From Chondrilla cf. caribensis (lineage: Eukaryota; Porifera; Demospongiae; Chondrillida; Chondrillidae), in NCBI GenBank assembly GCA_964020155.1, contig OZ026565.1, positions 1,823,501-1,887,500 on the forward strand: a DNA stretch of 64,000 bases. The letters are read 5' to 3'. Below are positions 23,805 to 36,333 of this stretch, piece by piece (the stretch's first letter is position 1; each line of letters opens with the position of its first letter). Position numbers and translations under genes: made by a program. A model generated the notes under the pieces. It had not been told where the DNA came from. It saw only the letters and a list, made by a program, of their open reading frames with translations, and did no database searches.

Positions 23805-24790
23805 TACCAACAAACACTCATGATCTGCTGGCATGTACTCTCATGCATCATCCTTCACCTCATGATTCAAACATTGACCTTGCTATTGGTGTAGCTCAAA
23901 TACCCCCCATTGACTCTGAACTGCATGAAATTAACACAAAGTTTAAGATTCTTCATTCTTTTGCTGGTTGGATTTATTTATCTTTTATTACTCTCATGCA
24001 TGCAGTCATACTGTATATGTGTATTCAAGCCACTAGCACTCAATGGTGTTTTGGTAGTATACCAACAAGGTGATGCATGTGCTAATCCAGTCAGTAGTAC
24101 TTGTACCTTTTGTACATTCACATCACGCAACTCGAGCCAAGACATACAAACTTTTTCTGTAATTTATAGTGGCATATTTAAGTGTACTTTCATGTAGATT
24201 ACTGTGATGTGTGATAGTGTGCCTTAATGATTCCCTTTGAAATGTGATGTGTTTCCATGAGGGTTGAGTTTAGCTATTTCCACTATGTGAACTTCTATGT
24301 ATGCTGAGGATTTATGCACAGTCAGACACTTCACAATTGTTAAAAGTGGATTTGTGGTGACATGAGCAACAGGTGTTACTTAGTGTACGCAGACCCGAGT
24401 GAGCTGTCTGCCATATTTTGGTTACCACATTCTGGTGGTACATGGTGGTGCAAAATGGCAAGCGTGTACCAGACATGGTAATAATAAGTGCTATAAGGTG
24501 TTATTAGGTGACACAAGGTGACATAAAGTGCTATAAGGTGTTATTAGGTGACACAAGGTGACATAAAGTGCTATAAGGTGTTATAAGGTGTTATAAGATG
24601 TCTTAAGGTGTTAAAAGGGGTTGTAAAGTGCTATATGGCTGAAGGCAATGGATTATAAGGGATGTGAGGCCTCCCAAGTGCACACAACTAAGGCCCTCAA
24701 GAGCTGTGAATCCCTACTGTATGTGTGTGTTGTTCTTTATGTAACACAGTCCAGTCATGTGGTGTAATATCTAATGTAATTATGAATAAA
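23805..24790. other. Intergenic DNA upstream of gene 24903
   Basis: Common spacer. A GTGTTATAAG/GTGACATAAAG tandem repeat runs at about 24485-24640, including a duplicated block of about 60 bp. No gene seen. Confidence 0.55.
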
Positions 24791-24841
24791 ATCCAATTAA
24801 GAAGCAGCACTGCAGTCATTGTAATCCAACATAGTATATAA
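24791..24841 (+). promoter_or_regulatory. Core promoter block of gene 24903
   Basis: ATCCAATTAAGAAGCAG at 24791 and TATATAATAG at 24835-24844, about 68 nt before the ATG. Confidence 0.6.
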
Positions 24842-24902
24842 TAGTGGGGGTACGTTACTATCCAACCTGCTGTTGAAGAATCTTGTAGTGAACTGATTGG
24901 AA

Positions 24903-26315
24903 ATGACCAAGTTTTTGTTCTTCATACTTCTGGTCTCTTTTAACGCTATCTCCTGCTATTCCCAGAAGAACCCTCAGCCTTCTTCCCAGCCATCCTCCTC
25001 TCCCACTCCCTCCTCTGAACAGTGTAATGCAGAATATGTATTGAAGGGACCTCTGATAGGTCCTCCTGGACGTGATGGCAGAGATGGCACTCCTGGTCTC
25101 CCAGGTATAGCTGGTCCCCCTGGTCCTCCAGGTCCTAGTGGCGGAGCCCCGGGTTCTCCTGGCCTCCCTGGTCCTCCCGGCTCAACTGGTCCTTCAGGTC
25201 CCTCAGGTGCTCCTGGCTCCCCAGGTCCCAGTGGTGGTCCCCCTGGTCCTCCAGGTGCTCCTGGCTCCCCAGGTCCTAGTGGAGTGAACCTTGATGATCT
25301 TCGTCAGATTATGCGATTGATTGCTAAGGAAGAATTGAAGAATATTAGTTTTGAAAATCGTGAACCTTTAAAGGTTCTTGTGGAGTATGACAAACTGTGT
25401 CCTACCACTAATCCCCCCATCAATACAGCGTCGACTGTATTAAAATCCTGCCCAACTTTGCCTCCACTTACTGTCAGACCACGAATACCTAACCCTCTTG
25501 TGAATCAATCATGTGCTCTTGGGCTCACTCAGGAGGATGCTGCTGCTTCTTGTCGGGAGATCTATAATTGCAACACTCGTCTCCCCTCTGGCTACTACTG
25601 GATTAAAACTTTACATCAATTGACATTCCATGAACTATTTCACTATGTCTACTGTCACATGGAGGAGGACTACTGTGGACTGAGAGGAATGACAAGAGTG
25701 GCCTTTTGGAACATGAACAACACACTTGCTCGTTGTCCTCTTTCACTGATCCCAACTTTTCAGTCTGGAAAGAGGATGTGCACAAGCCCCTTATCAGGTA
25801 CTTATTATTCTCCTATGTTTTATGATGTGTACAACATCAGTTATAATTTGGTGTGTGGGAGAGCAGTTGGATATTCATATGGTGAGACACACGCCTTTAC
25901 TGGCTCACGCATTGATTCATCCTACACTTCTGGATTATCCATTACAAATCGCATTGGGGGTGACCACAATCACATTTGGACCTTTGCAGTTGGTTATCAA
26001 GAATATTATAATCATCATTATCACTCATACAATTGTCCTTGTGCATCAAGTTCCGGCAATCGACCTCAACAATTTGTTGGCACTAACTTCTATTGTGAAT
26101 CAGGTAGCCATTCAGCACCAACCAACAAATGGTACATGAACAATACGCTCTGGGATGGACAGGGTTGTCATGCATCATCTGGCTGCTGTCGGAATAGACG
26201 CCAACCTTGGTTTTTGACTGCTCTGCCTAGTGCCACCCGTTCCAATATCGAAGTTCGCTTGATGAATCCACGTGGTGCTGTCGGGGTTGAGCTGTTGGAG
26301 TTGTATGTGTACTAA
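24903..26315 (+). CDS. Secreted ficolin-like collagen protein, subfamily B (470 aa)
   Basis: Signal peptide [20 protein letters not shown], linker ending [16 protein letters not shown] (the N-terminal module typical of A genes), and a short collagen region of about 24 triplets (9+10+5). Neck [18 protein letters not shown], with NISF and NQSC sites. B-type linker and C-terminal domain: [97 protein letters not shown]. The mix of an A-like front and a B-like back suggests gene conversion or recombination. A TG tract begins about 25 nt after the stop. Confidence 0.85.
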   Translation: MTKFLFFILLVSFNAISCYSQKNPQPSSQPSSSPTPSSEQCNAEYVLKGPLIGPPGRDGRDGTPGLPGIAGPPGPPGPSGGAPGSPGLPGPPGSTGPSGPSGAPGSPGPSGGPPGPPGAPGSPGPSGVNLDDLRQIMRLIAKEELKNISFENREPLKVLVEYDKLCPTTNPPINTASTVLKSCPTLPPLTVRPRIPNPLVNQSCALGLTQEDAAASCREIYNCNTRLPSGYYWIKTLHQLTFHELFHYVYCHMEEDYCGLRGMTRVAFWNMNNTLARCPLSLIPTFQSGKRMCTSPLSGTYYSPMFYDVYNISYNLVCGRAVGYSYGETHAFTGSRIDSSYTSGLSITNRIGGDHNHIWTFAVGYQEYYNHHYHSYNCPCASSSGNRPQQFVGTNFYCESGSHSAPTNKWYMNNTLWDGQGCHASSGCCRNRRQPWFLTALPSATRSNIEVRLMNPRGAVGVELLELYVY

Positions 26316-26338
26316 CTCATACATGATTTACTACTGCA

Positions 26339-26400
<62 letters not shown>

Positions 26401-26650
26401 ATACGTGCGTGTGTGCATGTATGCGTGTGAATTACATATCTGTTCCAATATTTCCTAAAGTTTGTATGGTAGTGAATTGCAATTAATAATATTCTATGGA
26501 AACCTTTGTTTTCATTAATTTTGTGCATAATTCAAGCATGCACACTTCGTACATTAATGTATGTTTGGAATTTCACTGCAGTAAATGGCATGGTGACGGC
26601 AAAGTGCATGTTATACTATTAACAACAAATTAGTCTTGCAAATTAAACAA
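26316..26650. other. Subfamily B 3' flank with (TG)n
   Basis: TG tract at about 26340-26425 and common B flank up to AAATTAAACAAAG, where an insertion begins. No gene seen. Confidence 0.6.
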
Positions 26651-27285
26651 AGTAATTCGAGTTCAAAAACTCGTGGGGCTGCCCCCCCCCTGCACTGGAA
26701 TTACTTGGGCGTTTTTCTTAGGTTCAGAAGAACCTTCGCTGAAGTTATTATGTTTGGCAAAGCTTCAGCACATGAATTCTAGCTCAATTTCAAATTGTCG
26801 GCATTTGAAATCGGCCATTTTTTCACACAATATAAATTATAGTATATCAAAATTCAATGTAATTCACTAGCCAGATAATTTTTAACACCAAACATTTCGA
26901 CAGCTGACTGCTGTCTTCTTCAGTGGTATGGAATACAGATTGTGAGTGTACTTTTTATGCATGTGGTGACAGGTGATGATGAGATGATGTGTGAATAATA
27001 ATAAGGTGGGAGGTAAAATGATGTAAGGATAATAAAAGTGGATAGTACTAAAATAATTGTTTGTATGTGGTGGGTAATGTTCCAAGTTCTCTATTTATTA
27101 TTTACACATCATCTCAACTCATCGTCAACGACACCTAGCTGTTTAACCATTTTCGCATAAATTATAATATAAGTTCATTGTTGCGGCCACGCGTAAAAAC
27201 ACATATTATGTATATCTATCGGATGAGTGTTACATACCAGAAGTCAAAATGAAAACAACATAGGGGCTGCCTATGGTAGCCCCTA
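26651..27285. mobile_element. Unclassified insertion, about 635 bp
   Basis: Interrupts the B flank. The paralog at 36040-36060 reads AAATTAAACAAAG straight into TTTTTAAAACATGC. The left end has a hairpin (CGAGTTCAAAAACTCG) followed by GGGGCTGCCCC. The right end has the hairpin GGGGCTGCCTATGGTAGCCCC. No convincing ORF and no clear target duplication. A non-autonomous transposon of unknown class. Confidence 0.55.
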
Positions 27286-27880
27286 AAAATTTTAAAGCAT
27301 GCTATTCATACACTAGCAGGAAACCCGATGCATCCTGTTCTCAATCAACAATATTCATTTATTCAATATTTGATGCACATAGGGATCCACTAGTTTTATT
27401 GTCAGCATTTACAGTATTAGTACGTACATATTTGTAGTTTTGGTCTATGTTTGTGGTAACATCAACTACCCCAGCCGTTGCTTGTAGCAACCAGGAACAC
27501 CATCCCTGGTAGTGCTGTGAGGAGTAATCAATTAATCATTGATTTCATTTCAAGTTTGACTATCATTAATAGTGCAAACGAATCAATTATTCACAGGAAG
27601 TAATTATGGTAGGCACCTATAAAGTTTAGGTATTGTTTTGTACAGAAAAATGCGAAACACTCAAACGAATCGTTCCGTTTCAACTTTATTTCTAGCAATG
27701 ATTTGTTCGCGTGTGTGTGTGTTGTTTGCACTAATTTGGACTTCACTGTTGAAGGATGACATGCCTCTACATGTGCCATTTTGAGGTATGTACGTACATA
27801 CATATGTACATACAGTACATTCTGCGTGTACATACATGGTAGGTTGGGTTAGAATAAACCACCTCTTTTTTGAACACACG
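27286..27880. other. Continuation of subfamily B flank
   Basis: Resumes common flank sequence after the insertion, with a hAT-type relic at about 27510-27600. No gene seen. Confidence 0.5.
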
Positions 27881-28110
27881 CATGGAAACTAGTAATTTTC
27901 TGTCTGGAGTCTACATGTATATATACTCAGTACATACAGGACAATGTTGTTGAGAACTGTTGTTGTGATTCCCACCATGCATACATACAAGTTGTCATAA
28001 TAAACCTTCCCACAATAACATGTTTTGGTGATGTGAGTTTTCTTAAATAATATAATTCTGTACTGTGTGTACCTACAGGATATCACCATGCCATTCACAG
28101 TAGTGTACTA
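27881..28110 (+). repeat. Array module M, copy 7
   Basis: GT...AG interval of 46 nt here (GTGAGTTTTCTTAAATAATA start). Ends GTAGTGTACTA, so the terminal TAG seen in other copies is lost. Confidence 0.75.
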
Positions 28111-28873
28111 CTAACTCATGAGCTGCTGGCATGTACTCTCATGCATGGAGTCATGCTGTATGTGTATTTAAGCCACTAGGACCCAATGGTGTTTTGGTAG
28201 CTTACCAGCAAGGTGATACATGTGCTAATACAGTCAGTAATAGTTAATATTATATACATTTACATCAAACAACCTGAGCAGAGGAATACAAACTTGGCTG
28301 CGAGTTATAGTGGCATATTTAAGAGCTTTGATGTGTGATAGTGTGCCTTACTGATTCTCATTTGAATGTGATGTGTTTCTGTGAGGCTTGAGTGTAACTA
28401 CGTACATACCTTCACAATTACTTGTATTATTGTAAACCTTTTTGTAATCTTAGGATTTGCCAGAATCCTTTTAGTGAATGCAAAGTCAGACACTTCACAA
28501 TTATTAAAATAAATTGGATTTGTGGTGTCATCAACAACAGGCATTACTTGAACTCGTACACAGACCACGGGTTAGCTGGCTAAGTTAGCTGGCTGTCATT
28601 TTATTGGTTACCACATACTGGTGACATAGTAATGCAAAATGGCAAATGTGTTCTAGATACGTATGGGAATAATAAGTCCTACAAGGTGTTACAAAGTGTT
28701 ACATGGCTAATGACAACAGGCTATAGAGGATGTAAGGCTTCCAGAGTGCACACAACTGAGACCCTCAAGAACTTGTCAGGTTCTGTTGTCAGTCCCTACT
28801 GTATGTGTGTGTTATTCTCTACATAACACAGTCCAATCATGTGGTACTAATTTCTAATGCAATTATGGATGAA
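28111..28873. other. Intergenic DNA upstream of gene 28984
   Basis: Common spacer, closest to the stretch before gene 20162 (shared AAATGGCAAATGTG and GATACGTATGG). No gene seen. Confidence 0.55.
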
Positions 28874-28924
28874 ATTCAATTAAGAAGCAGCACTGCAGTT
28901 ATTGTTGTCCCACATAGTATATAA
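28874..28924 (+). promoter_or_regulatory. Core promoter block of gene 28984
   Basis: TTCAATTAAGAAGCAG and TATATAA at 28918-28924, 66 nt before the ATG. Confidence 0.6.
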
Positions 28925-28983
28925 TAGTAAGTATGTTTTTATCCTACCTGTTGTTGAAGAATTTTATAGTGAACTGATTGACA

Positions 28984-30480
28984 ATGACCAAGTTTTTGTT
29001 CTTTCTACTTTTGGTCTCTCTTAACGCTCTCTACTGCTATTCCCAGAGGAACCCCAAACCTCCCCAGCCATCCTCCTCTCCCACTCCCTCCCCTGAACAG
29101 TGTAATGCAGAATACGTGTTGAAAGGACCACTGATAGGTCCTCCTGGACGAGATGGAGCTCCCGGACGTGATGGGGTTGCAGGTCGCGATGGTAAGGATG
29201 GCACTCCCGGTCTCCCAGGTGTAGCTGGTCCCCCTGGTCCTTCAGGTCCTAGTGGTGGGGCCCCAGGCTCTCCCGGCCTCCCTGGTCCGGCTGGTCCTCC
29301 TGGTTCAACTGGTCCTCGTGGTCGTTCAGGCCCCTCAGGTGCAACAGGTCGCCGAGGTCCTAGTGGTGGTCCTCCTGGTTCTCCTGGCATGCCAGGTCCC
29401 CCGGGTCCCCCAGGTCCCAGTGGAGTGAACCTCGATGATCTTCGTCAGCTTGTGCAATTGATAGCTAAAGAAGAATTGAAGAATGTATCTAGTGGAAATC
29501 GTGACCCAGTGAAGGTTGTTGTAGAGTATGATAAACTGTGTCCTACAACTAATCCCTCTTCCAATACATCCTTCCATGCCACTAAATTCCCAAGACCCTT
29601 ACCTACACTAGCACCACCAACTCCTAGACCAGGAACTGTTGGAACTCTGAACCAATCATGTGCTCAGGGACGTAGCCGTAGTGATGCCGCTGGTTCCTGT
29701 CGTGAAGTATTTAAATGTAACACTCGTCTCCCATCTGGTTACTACTGGATTAGAACCTTGCATCCATCAAGATATTATGAACTGTTCCACTACGTCTACT
29801 GTCACATGGAGGATGACATCTGTGGACTTGGAGGAATGACAAGAGTGGCCTTCTTGAACATGACTGACTCCTCTGCTCATTGTCCTCCTTCACTGACCAG
29901 AACTGTTCAGTCTGGGAAGAGGATGTGCATCAGTTCAGTATCAGGTACTCACTATTCTTCGGTAATTTACGATGTGTACAATTTAAACTATGATTTTGTG
30001 TGTGGGAGAGCAGTTGGATATGCTTATGGTGCACCACGTGCCTTCACTGGTGGCGATATTGATACTTCCTATGCTTCTGGGTTGTCCATTACTTATCAAC
30101 TTGGAGGCAAACGCAATCACATTTGGACCTATGCTGCTGGTCACCAGGAAACAAATTCAGTATATTATTCTGCACGTGCCTACAACTGCCCGTGTTCTAC
30201 ATTTCCTGGCACTGCATCTTCACATTTTGTCAGCAACAACTTTTATTGTGAGTCAGGTCCCCATTCAGCACCAACCAGCAAATGGTACATGGGCAATCTC
30301 CTCTGGGATGGACAGGGATGTTATTCATCTTCCCATTGCTGTGATATCAAACGCCAACCGTGGTTCAGGAATGCTCTACCCGACACCATCAATTCCACTA
30401 TTGAAGTTCGATGGATGGATCCTCGAGGTCATCGCACTGCTATTGTTGGTGTCGAGCTGTTGGAGCTGTACGTGTACTAG
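28984..30480 (+). CDS. Secreted ficolin-like collagen protein, subfamily A (498 aa)
   Basis: Signal peptide [20 protein letters not shown], linker [30 protein letters not shown], about 31 Gly-X-Y triplets (13+12+6) with the same basic middle block as 20162 ([16 protein letters not shown]). Neck [18 protein letters not shown], with one charge lost (Q for R). C-terminal domain with [36 protein letters not shown] in the variable loop, [16 protein letters not shown] and VELLELYVY. It is the longest intact member. The differences from its near-twin 20162 concentrate in the variable loop and linker. Confidence 0.85.
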   Translation: MTKFLFFLLLVSLNALYCYSQRNPKPPQPSSSPTPSPEQCNAEYVLKGPLIGPPGRDGAPGRDGVAGRDGKDGTPGLPGVAGPPGPSGPSGGAPGSPGLPGPAGPPGSTGPRGRSGPSGATGRRGPSGGPPGSPGMPGPPGPPGPSGVNLDDLRQLVQLIAKEELKNVSSGNRDPVKVVVEYDKLCPTTNPSSNTSFHATKFPRPLPTLAPPTPRPGTVGTLNQSCAQGRSRSDAAGSCREVFKCNTRLPSGYYWIRTLHPSRYYELFHYVYCHMEDDICGLGGMTRVAFLNMTDSSAHCPPSLTRTVQSGKRMCISSVSGTHYSSVIYDVYNLNYDFVCGRAVGYAYGAPRAFTGGDIDTSYASGLSITYQLGGKRNHIWTYAAGHQETNSVYYSARAYNCPCSTFPGTASSHFVSNNFYCESGPHSAPTSKWYMGNLLWDGQGCYSSSHCCDIKRQPWFRNALPDTINSTIEVRWMDPRGHRTAIVGVELLELYVY

Positions 30481-31754
30481 CCTCTACAATTACTACTACA
30501 GTGTGTGTGTGTGTGTGTGTTTACTTAGTGGTCCCTGCAATATTATACCATAAGTATAACTGTGTGCAACAAATATAAAAGTGCATAATATACTTTTTCC
30601 TTAACTTCGTGTTTCTTATCCATCACTTCAATAACACAGTCAATTATAATATTATTGATGTGAATTATCATGATAGTAAAATATAAATGTGTGATGGGTC
30701 ATTTGTACAAACATACATGCATGAATACATACCTATTACCTATGTACATACATGCATGCATACATACATACATACACACATACAGTGGTGATTGAAAGTA
30801 AAAACCGTACCAGCTCGCAAGTACCTCGAGAGGCCTCTTGAGGCCTCACATTCCTTCGATGCTCATTATCACAATCTCGTATTACATTAACACTTATTAA
30901 CACTAACAACGTGACACAACCGATAGCGTATGAACGATCACAGATGCGAACGTTGTAGTTATAGCTCGATTTGAACATGTGAAAGATGCCTACACGGAAC
31001 TGAGAATCGTTTCTTGATAAATGAAAGGCATAATGCCCAGCAAAATCCTTCAAATTTTGCGCAAAGAAGGTATAGCTACAGCAGCGTCTGGATGATGGCT
31101 GAAGCGCTAAGAGACCAATCAAGGTTCAGAGGAAAATCTTTGCTCGTAAAGAACATCGCGAATTATCAAAGTAAGTAAAATATTGTTGGACCAATGTTCA
31201 AGAGAATGACTAGCATGTTTCCTGGGGAGCTATCATGCCTATATCGAGCCCATTTAACCTTAATATATTTCGAAGCGGTTTGCAGTCTAATTTTCCGTTC
31301 GAGATTGAAACAGCAATCAATGTAGCGCCAAAGCTCATACAGTTAAAATATGATACAAATCACCTCGACAACAATTAGTGCCTTCAAGAACAAAGGGTTT
31401 AAGTACACGTACGAGCGCACAAAAGCACTTGGAGCGCCCCGCGCGTTTTGGTATCATTACTTTCAATCACATACACAGACCGCGAGTTAGCTGGCTTCCA
31501 AATTCTAGGTTAGCACACACTGGTGACATAGTAATGCAACAATGGCCGATGTGTACTAAACATGGTAATAGTAAGTACTATAAAGTGTTATAAGGTGTTA
31601 CAAGGTGTTATATGGTTTTATGAGTTGTTATAAGGCTAAAAGACAACAGTCTATAGAGAATGTGAGGCCTCCCAAGTGCACACAACTGAGGTTCTTAAGG
31701 TTCTGTCGTCAATCCCCGCTATATGTGTGTTGTTCTCTATGTAACACAGTTTGG
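30481..31754. other. Subfamily A 3' flank with an extra block
   Basis: A-type 3' sequence with a TG tract (30500-30520), then a CATA microsatellite (30710-30783). At about 30975-31440 lies a block of some 470 bp (GAATCGTTTCTTGATAAATG ... CTTGGAGCGCCCC) that is shared with 39735-40860 but absent after genes 7825 and 20162. It contains ATGGCTGAAGCGCTAAGAG and a GTAAGT site at 31171, but no convincing gene. Confidence 0.55.
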
Positions 31755-31918
31755 TACTAACCAGGAGTGTGTACTAACCAGTAGTGTGTTCTAACCAGGA
31801 GTGTGTACTAACCAGGAGTGTGTACTAACCAGTAGGGTGTACTAACCAGGAGTGTGTTCTAACCAGGAGTGTGTACTAACCAGGAGTGTGTACTAACCAG
31901 GAGTGTGTTCTAACCCAG
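31755..31918. repeat. 17-bp minisatellite CTAACCAGGAGTGTGTA, short copy
   Basis: About nine units, upstream of truncated member 3. Confidence 0.9.
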
Positions 31919-32391
31919 GTACTTACTAAGCAAATTGCACATTCAAGCCACTGGCACCCAATGGTGTTTTGGTAGCATACCAGCAAGATGATACATATGC
32001 TAATACAGTCAGTATTGCATGATATCATGTACATTCACATCAATTGGAACTTAAGTAGAGACATACAAGCTTTTCTGCAAGTTGTAGTGGCATATTTGAG
32101 TGTACTTCCAAGTGGATTACTGTGATGTGTGTGCAAAACTGGCCAATGTGAGGCCTCCTGAATGCACACAACTAAGGCTCTCAAGAACCTGTCGGGCTCT
32201 GTGGTCAATCTTTTGTAACTTTATGTAACACAGTAAGGTCATGCAATATTAATTTCTAATGTAATTTAAAATAAAATCCAATTAAGAAGCAGTACTACAG
32301 TTATTGTAATCAAACATGGTATATATTTGTAAGTATGTTGTTATCCTACCTGTTGTCCAAGAATTCTGTTACAGTAGTGAACGGATTGGTA

Positions 32392-32764
32392 ATGATCAAG
32401 TTTTTGTTCTTTCTACTTTTGGTCTCTCTTAACGCTCTCTACTGCTATTCCCAAAAGAACCCTAAACCTCCTCAGCCATCCTCCTCTCCCACTCCCTCCT
32501 CTGAACAGTGTAATTTGGTAGGACCACCTGGACGTGACGGACTTTCAGGACGGAATGGACATTCAGGACGTCATGGACGTGATGCCAGAGATGGCACTCT
32601 CGGTCTCCCCGGTGTAGCTGGTCACCCTGGTCCTCCAGGTCCTAGTGGCAGAGCCCCTTCCCAAAAGAACCCTAAATCTTCTTTCCAACCATCCTCCTCT
32701 CCCACTCCCTCCCTCCTCTGAACAGTGTAATTTGGTAGGACCTCCTGGACGTGACGGACTTCCA
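32392..32764 (+). pseudogene. Truncated collagen-like family member 3
   Basis: ATG at 32392 ([20 protein letters not shown]), linker, [20 protein letters not shown] and a short collagen stretch to [10 protein letters not shown]. It then reads in frame into a second linker copy ([20 protein letters not shown]) and stops at TGA 32719-32721. That is an intact ORF of 109 aa. The duplicated [16 protein letters not shown] lies in another frame and meets a TG tract at 32765. A TATA box is present (32320-32326). Of the three truncated members, this one could still encode a short secreted collagen-like peptide, but decay is the simpler reading. Confidence 0.65.
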
Positions 32765-32782
32765 GTGTGTGTGTGTGTGTGT

Positions 32783-32851
<69 letters not shown>
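32765..32851. repeat. (TG)n tract ending truncated member 3
   Basis: Long GT run with one TATG, starting at the same collagen position as 6555 and 15089. Confidence 0.9.
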
Positions 32852-32855
<4 letters not shown>

Positions 32856-32989
32856 GTTTGTACTAACTTGGACTTCACTGTTGAAGGATGCCTCTACATG
32901 TGCCATTTCAAGGTATGTATGTACATACAGTACATTCTGCATGTACGTACATGGTAGGTTGGATTAGAATAGACTACTTTTGAACACAT

Positions 32990-33219
32990 GCATGGAAACC
33001 ATATTAAATTTATGTCTGGAGTCTACATGTGTATACACTCAGTACATAGAGGACAATGTTGTTGTTGAGAACTGTTGTTGTGATTCCCACCGTGCATACT
33101 TACAAGTTGTTATAACCAACCTTCCCACAATAACATGTTTTGGTGATGTAAGTTTTCTTAATATAATTGTGTACACTGTGTACCTACATGTCATCACCAT
33201 GCCATTCACAGTAGTGTAG
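32990..33219 (+). repeat. Array module M, copy 8
   Basis: Long frame ending ITMPFTVV and TAG at 33217-33219. The second acceptor is CCTACATG, which has lost the AG. Confidence 0.75.
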
Positions 33220-34200
33220 TACCAACAAACACTCATGATCTGCTAGCATGTACTCTCATGCATCATCCTTCACCTCATGATTCAAGTATTGAGCTTGCCA
33301 TTGGTGTAACTCAAATCCCCTACTATTGACTCTGAACTACATGAAATTAACACAAAGTTTAAGATTTCTTTATTCTTTTGTTGGTTGGATTTATTCATCT
33401 TTTATTATATTACTCTCATGCATGCATGCAGTCATGCTGTATATGTGTATTCAAGCCACTACCACCCAATGTTGTTTTGGTAACATACTGGCAAAGTGAT
33501 GCATATGCTAATCCAGTCAGTAATACTTGTACATTTTGTACATTCACATCATGCAACTTGAGCAGAGGCATACAAACATTTTCTGCAATTTATAGTGGCA
33601 TATTTAAGTGTACTTCCAAGTGGATCACTGCGATGTGTGATAGTGTGCCTTACTAATTCTCTTTGAAATGTGATGTGTTTCCGTGAGGGTTGAGTTTAGC
33701 TATTTGCTGTATGTAAACTTTTTTGTAATCTGAGGATTTTCTAGAATCTTTTTAGTGAATGCAAAGTCAGACACTTCACAATTATTAAAAGTGGATTTGT
33801 GGTGACATCAGCAACAGGTGTTACTTAGACGTGTACGCAGACCCGAGTGAGCTGGCTGCCATACTCTGTTTACCACGTACTGGTGGTACATGGTGTTGCA
33901 AAAATGGCAAACGTGTACCAGACATGGTAATAAGTGCTATAAGGTGTTATTAGGTGATATAAGGTGACATAAAGTGCTATAATTTGTTATAAGATGTTAT
34001 AAGATGTCATAAGGTGTTATAAGGGGTTATAAAGTGCTATATGGCAAAAGGCAATGGGCTATAAGGGATGTCAGGCCTTCCGAGTACACACAACTAAGGC
34101 CCTCAAGAGCTGTCAATCCCTACTGTGTGTGTGTTGTTCTTATGTAACACAGTCCAATCATGTGATGCTAATAATATTATCTAATGTAATTATGAATGAA
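33220..34200. other. Intergenic DNA upstream of gene 34301
   Basis: Common spacer with GTGTTATAAG-type repeats at about 33935-34040. No gene seen. Confidence 0.55.
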
Positions 34201-34251
34201 ATCCAATTAAGAAGCAGCACTGCAGTCATTGTTATCCATCATAGTATATAA
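34201..34251 (+). promoter_or_regulatory. Core promoter block of gene 34301
   Basis: ATCCAATTAAGAAGCAG at 34201 and TATATAA at 34245-34251, 56 nt before the ATG. The leader is about 10 nt shorter than in other members. Confidence 0.6.
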
Positions 34252-34300
34252 TAGTAGGTATGTTATCATCCAACCTGTTGTTGAAGAATCTTGTAGTGAA

Positions 34301-35746
34301 ATGACCAAGTTTTTGTTCTTTGTACTTCTGGTCTCACTTAACGCTATCTATTGCTATTCCCAAAAGAACCCTAAATCTTCTTCCCAACCGTCCTCCTCTC
34401 CCACTCCCTCTTCTGAGCAGTGTAATGCAGAATATGTATTGAAGGGACCACTGGTAGGTCCTCCTGGACGTGATGGGGTTGCAGGTCGCGATGGTAAGGA
34501 TGGCACTCCCGGTCTCCCCGGTGTAGCTGGTCCCCCTGGTCCTCCAGGTCCTAGTGGTGGAGCCCCAGGCTCTCCTGGCCTCCCTGGTCCTCCTGGCCTC
34601 CCTGGTCCTCCTGGCTCAACTGGTCCTTCAGGTCCTTCAGGTACACCAGGTCCTAATGGTGGTCCTCCTGGTCCTCCGGGTGCTCCTGGCTCCCCAGGTC
34701 CCAGTGGAGTGAACCTTGATGATCTTCGTCAGATAATTCGATTGATCGCTAAGGAAGAATTGAAGAATATTAGTTATGAAAATCGTGAACCTCTAAAGGT
34801 TCTTGTGGAGTATGACAAACTGTGTCCTATCACTAATCCCCCCATCAATACAACGTCGACTGTATTTAAATCTTCAAGAGCCTGCCCTACTTTACCTCCA
34901 CTTACTGTCAGACCACGAATACTTAACCCTGTGAATCAATCGTGTGCTCTTGGGCTCACTCAGGAGGATGCCGCTGTTTCTTGTCGGGAGATCTATAATT
35001 GCAACACTCGTCTCCCCTCTGGCTACTACTGGATTAAAACTTTACATCAATTAACATTTCATGAACTATTTCACTACGTCTACTGTCACATGGAAGATGA
35101 CTACTGTGGACTGAGAGGAATGACAAGAGTGGCCTTCTTGAACATGAACAACACACTTACTCATTGTCCCCTTTCACTGATCCCAACTTTTCAGTCTGGA
35201 AAGAGGATGTGCACAAGCCCATTATCAGGTACTCAATATTCTTCTATGTTTTATGATGTGTTTAACATCAGTTACAATTTTGTGTGTGGGAGAGCAGTTG
35301 GTTACGCCTATGGTAAGACACGCGCCTTTAATGGCCAGGGCATTGATACGTCTTATGCTTCTGGATTATCCGTTACAAATCGCATTGGGGGTGAGCGCAA
35401 TCACATTTGGACCTTTGCAGCTGGTTATAATGAATTGTATGCTCATGGTTATTACTCATACAATTGTCCTTGTGCACAAAGTTCTGGTGATCGACCTCAA
35501 CAATTTGTTGGTAGCAACTTCTACTGTGAGTCAGGTAGCCATTCAAAACCGACCAACAAATGGTACATGAACAATCCCATCTGGGATGGACAGGGATGTC
35601 GTGCATCGTCTCGCTGCTGTCAGGATGGACGCCAACCTCGGTTTATGACTACTCTCCCTAGAGCCACCCGTTCCAGTATCGAAGTTCGCTTGATGAATCC
35701 AAATGGTGCTGTGGGGGTTGAGCTGTTGGAGTTGTATGTGTACTAA
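34301..35746 (+). CDS. Secreted ficolin-like collagen protein, subfamily B (481 aa)
   Basis: Signal peptide [20 protein letters not shown], linker with [16 protein letters not shown], about 27 Gly-X-Y triplets (11+11+5), with [12 protein letters not shown] showing a local 6-residue duplication. Neck [22 protein letters not shown] and NQSC sites. B-type back: [59 protein letters not shown] in the variable loop, [16 protein letters not shown], and RQPRF where all others have RQPWF or RQSWF. The loss of that Trp may affect folding. TG tract after the stop. Confidence 0.85.
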   Translation: MTKFLFFVLLVSLNAIYCYSQKNPKSSSQPSSSPTPSSEQCNAEYVLKGPLVGPPGRDGVAGRDGKDGTPGLPGVAGPPGPPGPSGGAPGSPGLPGPPGLPGPPGSTGPSGPSGTPGPNGGPPGPPGAPGSPGPSGVNLDDLRQIIRLIAKEELKNISYENREPLKVLVEYDKLCPITNPPINTTSTVFKSSRACPTLPPLTVRPRILNPVNQSCALGLTQEDAAVSCREIYNCNTRLPSGYYWIKTLHQLTFHELFHYVYCHMEDDYCGLRGMTRVAFLNMNNTLTHCPLSLIPTFQSGKRMCTSPLSGTQYSSMFYDVFNISYNFVCGRAVGYAYGKTRAFNGQGIDTSYASGLSVTNRIGGERNHIWTFAAGYNELYAHGYYSYNCPCAQSSGDRPQQFVGSNFYCESGSHSKPTNKWYMNNPIWDGQGCRASSRCCQDGRQPRFMTTLPRATRSSIEVRLMNPNGAVGVELLELYVY

Positions 35747-36333
35747 CTCATACATGATTTACTACTACAGTGTGTGTGTGTGTGTGTGTTGGTGTGTGTG
35801 CATATACATGCTTGCGTGTGAGTGAATTATATATCTGTTCCAATATTTCCTAAAGTTTTATATGGTAGCACATTGCAATTAATAATATTCTACATAAACC
35901 TCAGTTGCCATTTGTGCATAATTCAAGCATACTCATCACTTCGTACGTTAACAAATGTTGGAATTTCAACTGCAGTAAATTGCATGGTGACGGCAAAGTA
36001 CATGTTATACTATTAGTAACATATTACAAGTCTTACAAATTAAACAAAGTTTTTAAAACATGCTATTCGTACACTAGTAAGAATCCCGGTGCATTCTGTT
36101 CTCAATCAACAATATTCATTTATTCAATACTTGATGTATACAAAGGGATCCACTAGTTTTATCCTCAGCATTTACAGTATTAGTACGTACATAGTTGTGG
36201 TTTTGGCGTCTGTTTGTGGTAACATCAACTGCTCCAGCCTTTGCTTGTAATAACCAGGAACACCAGAGACACTAATAACTTTGTCCCGACTGCATCCCTG
36301 GTAGACTAAACTACTCCATTTTGAACACATGCA
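35747..36333. other. Subfamily B 3' flank
   Basis: TG tract at 35770-35812 and common B flank. No gene seen. Confidence 0.6.
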
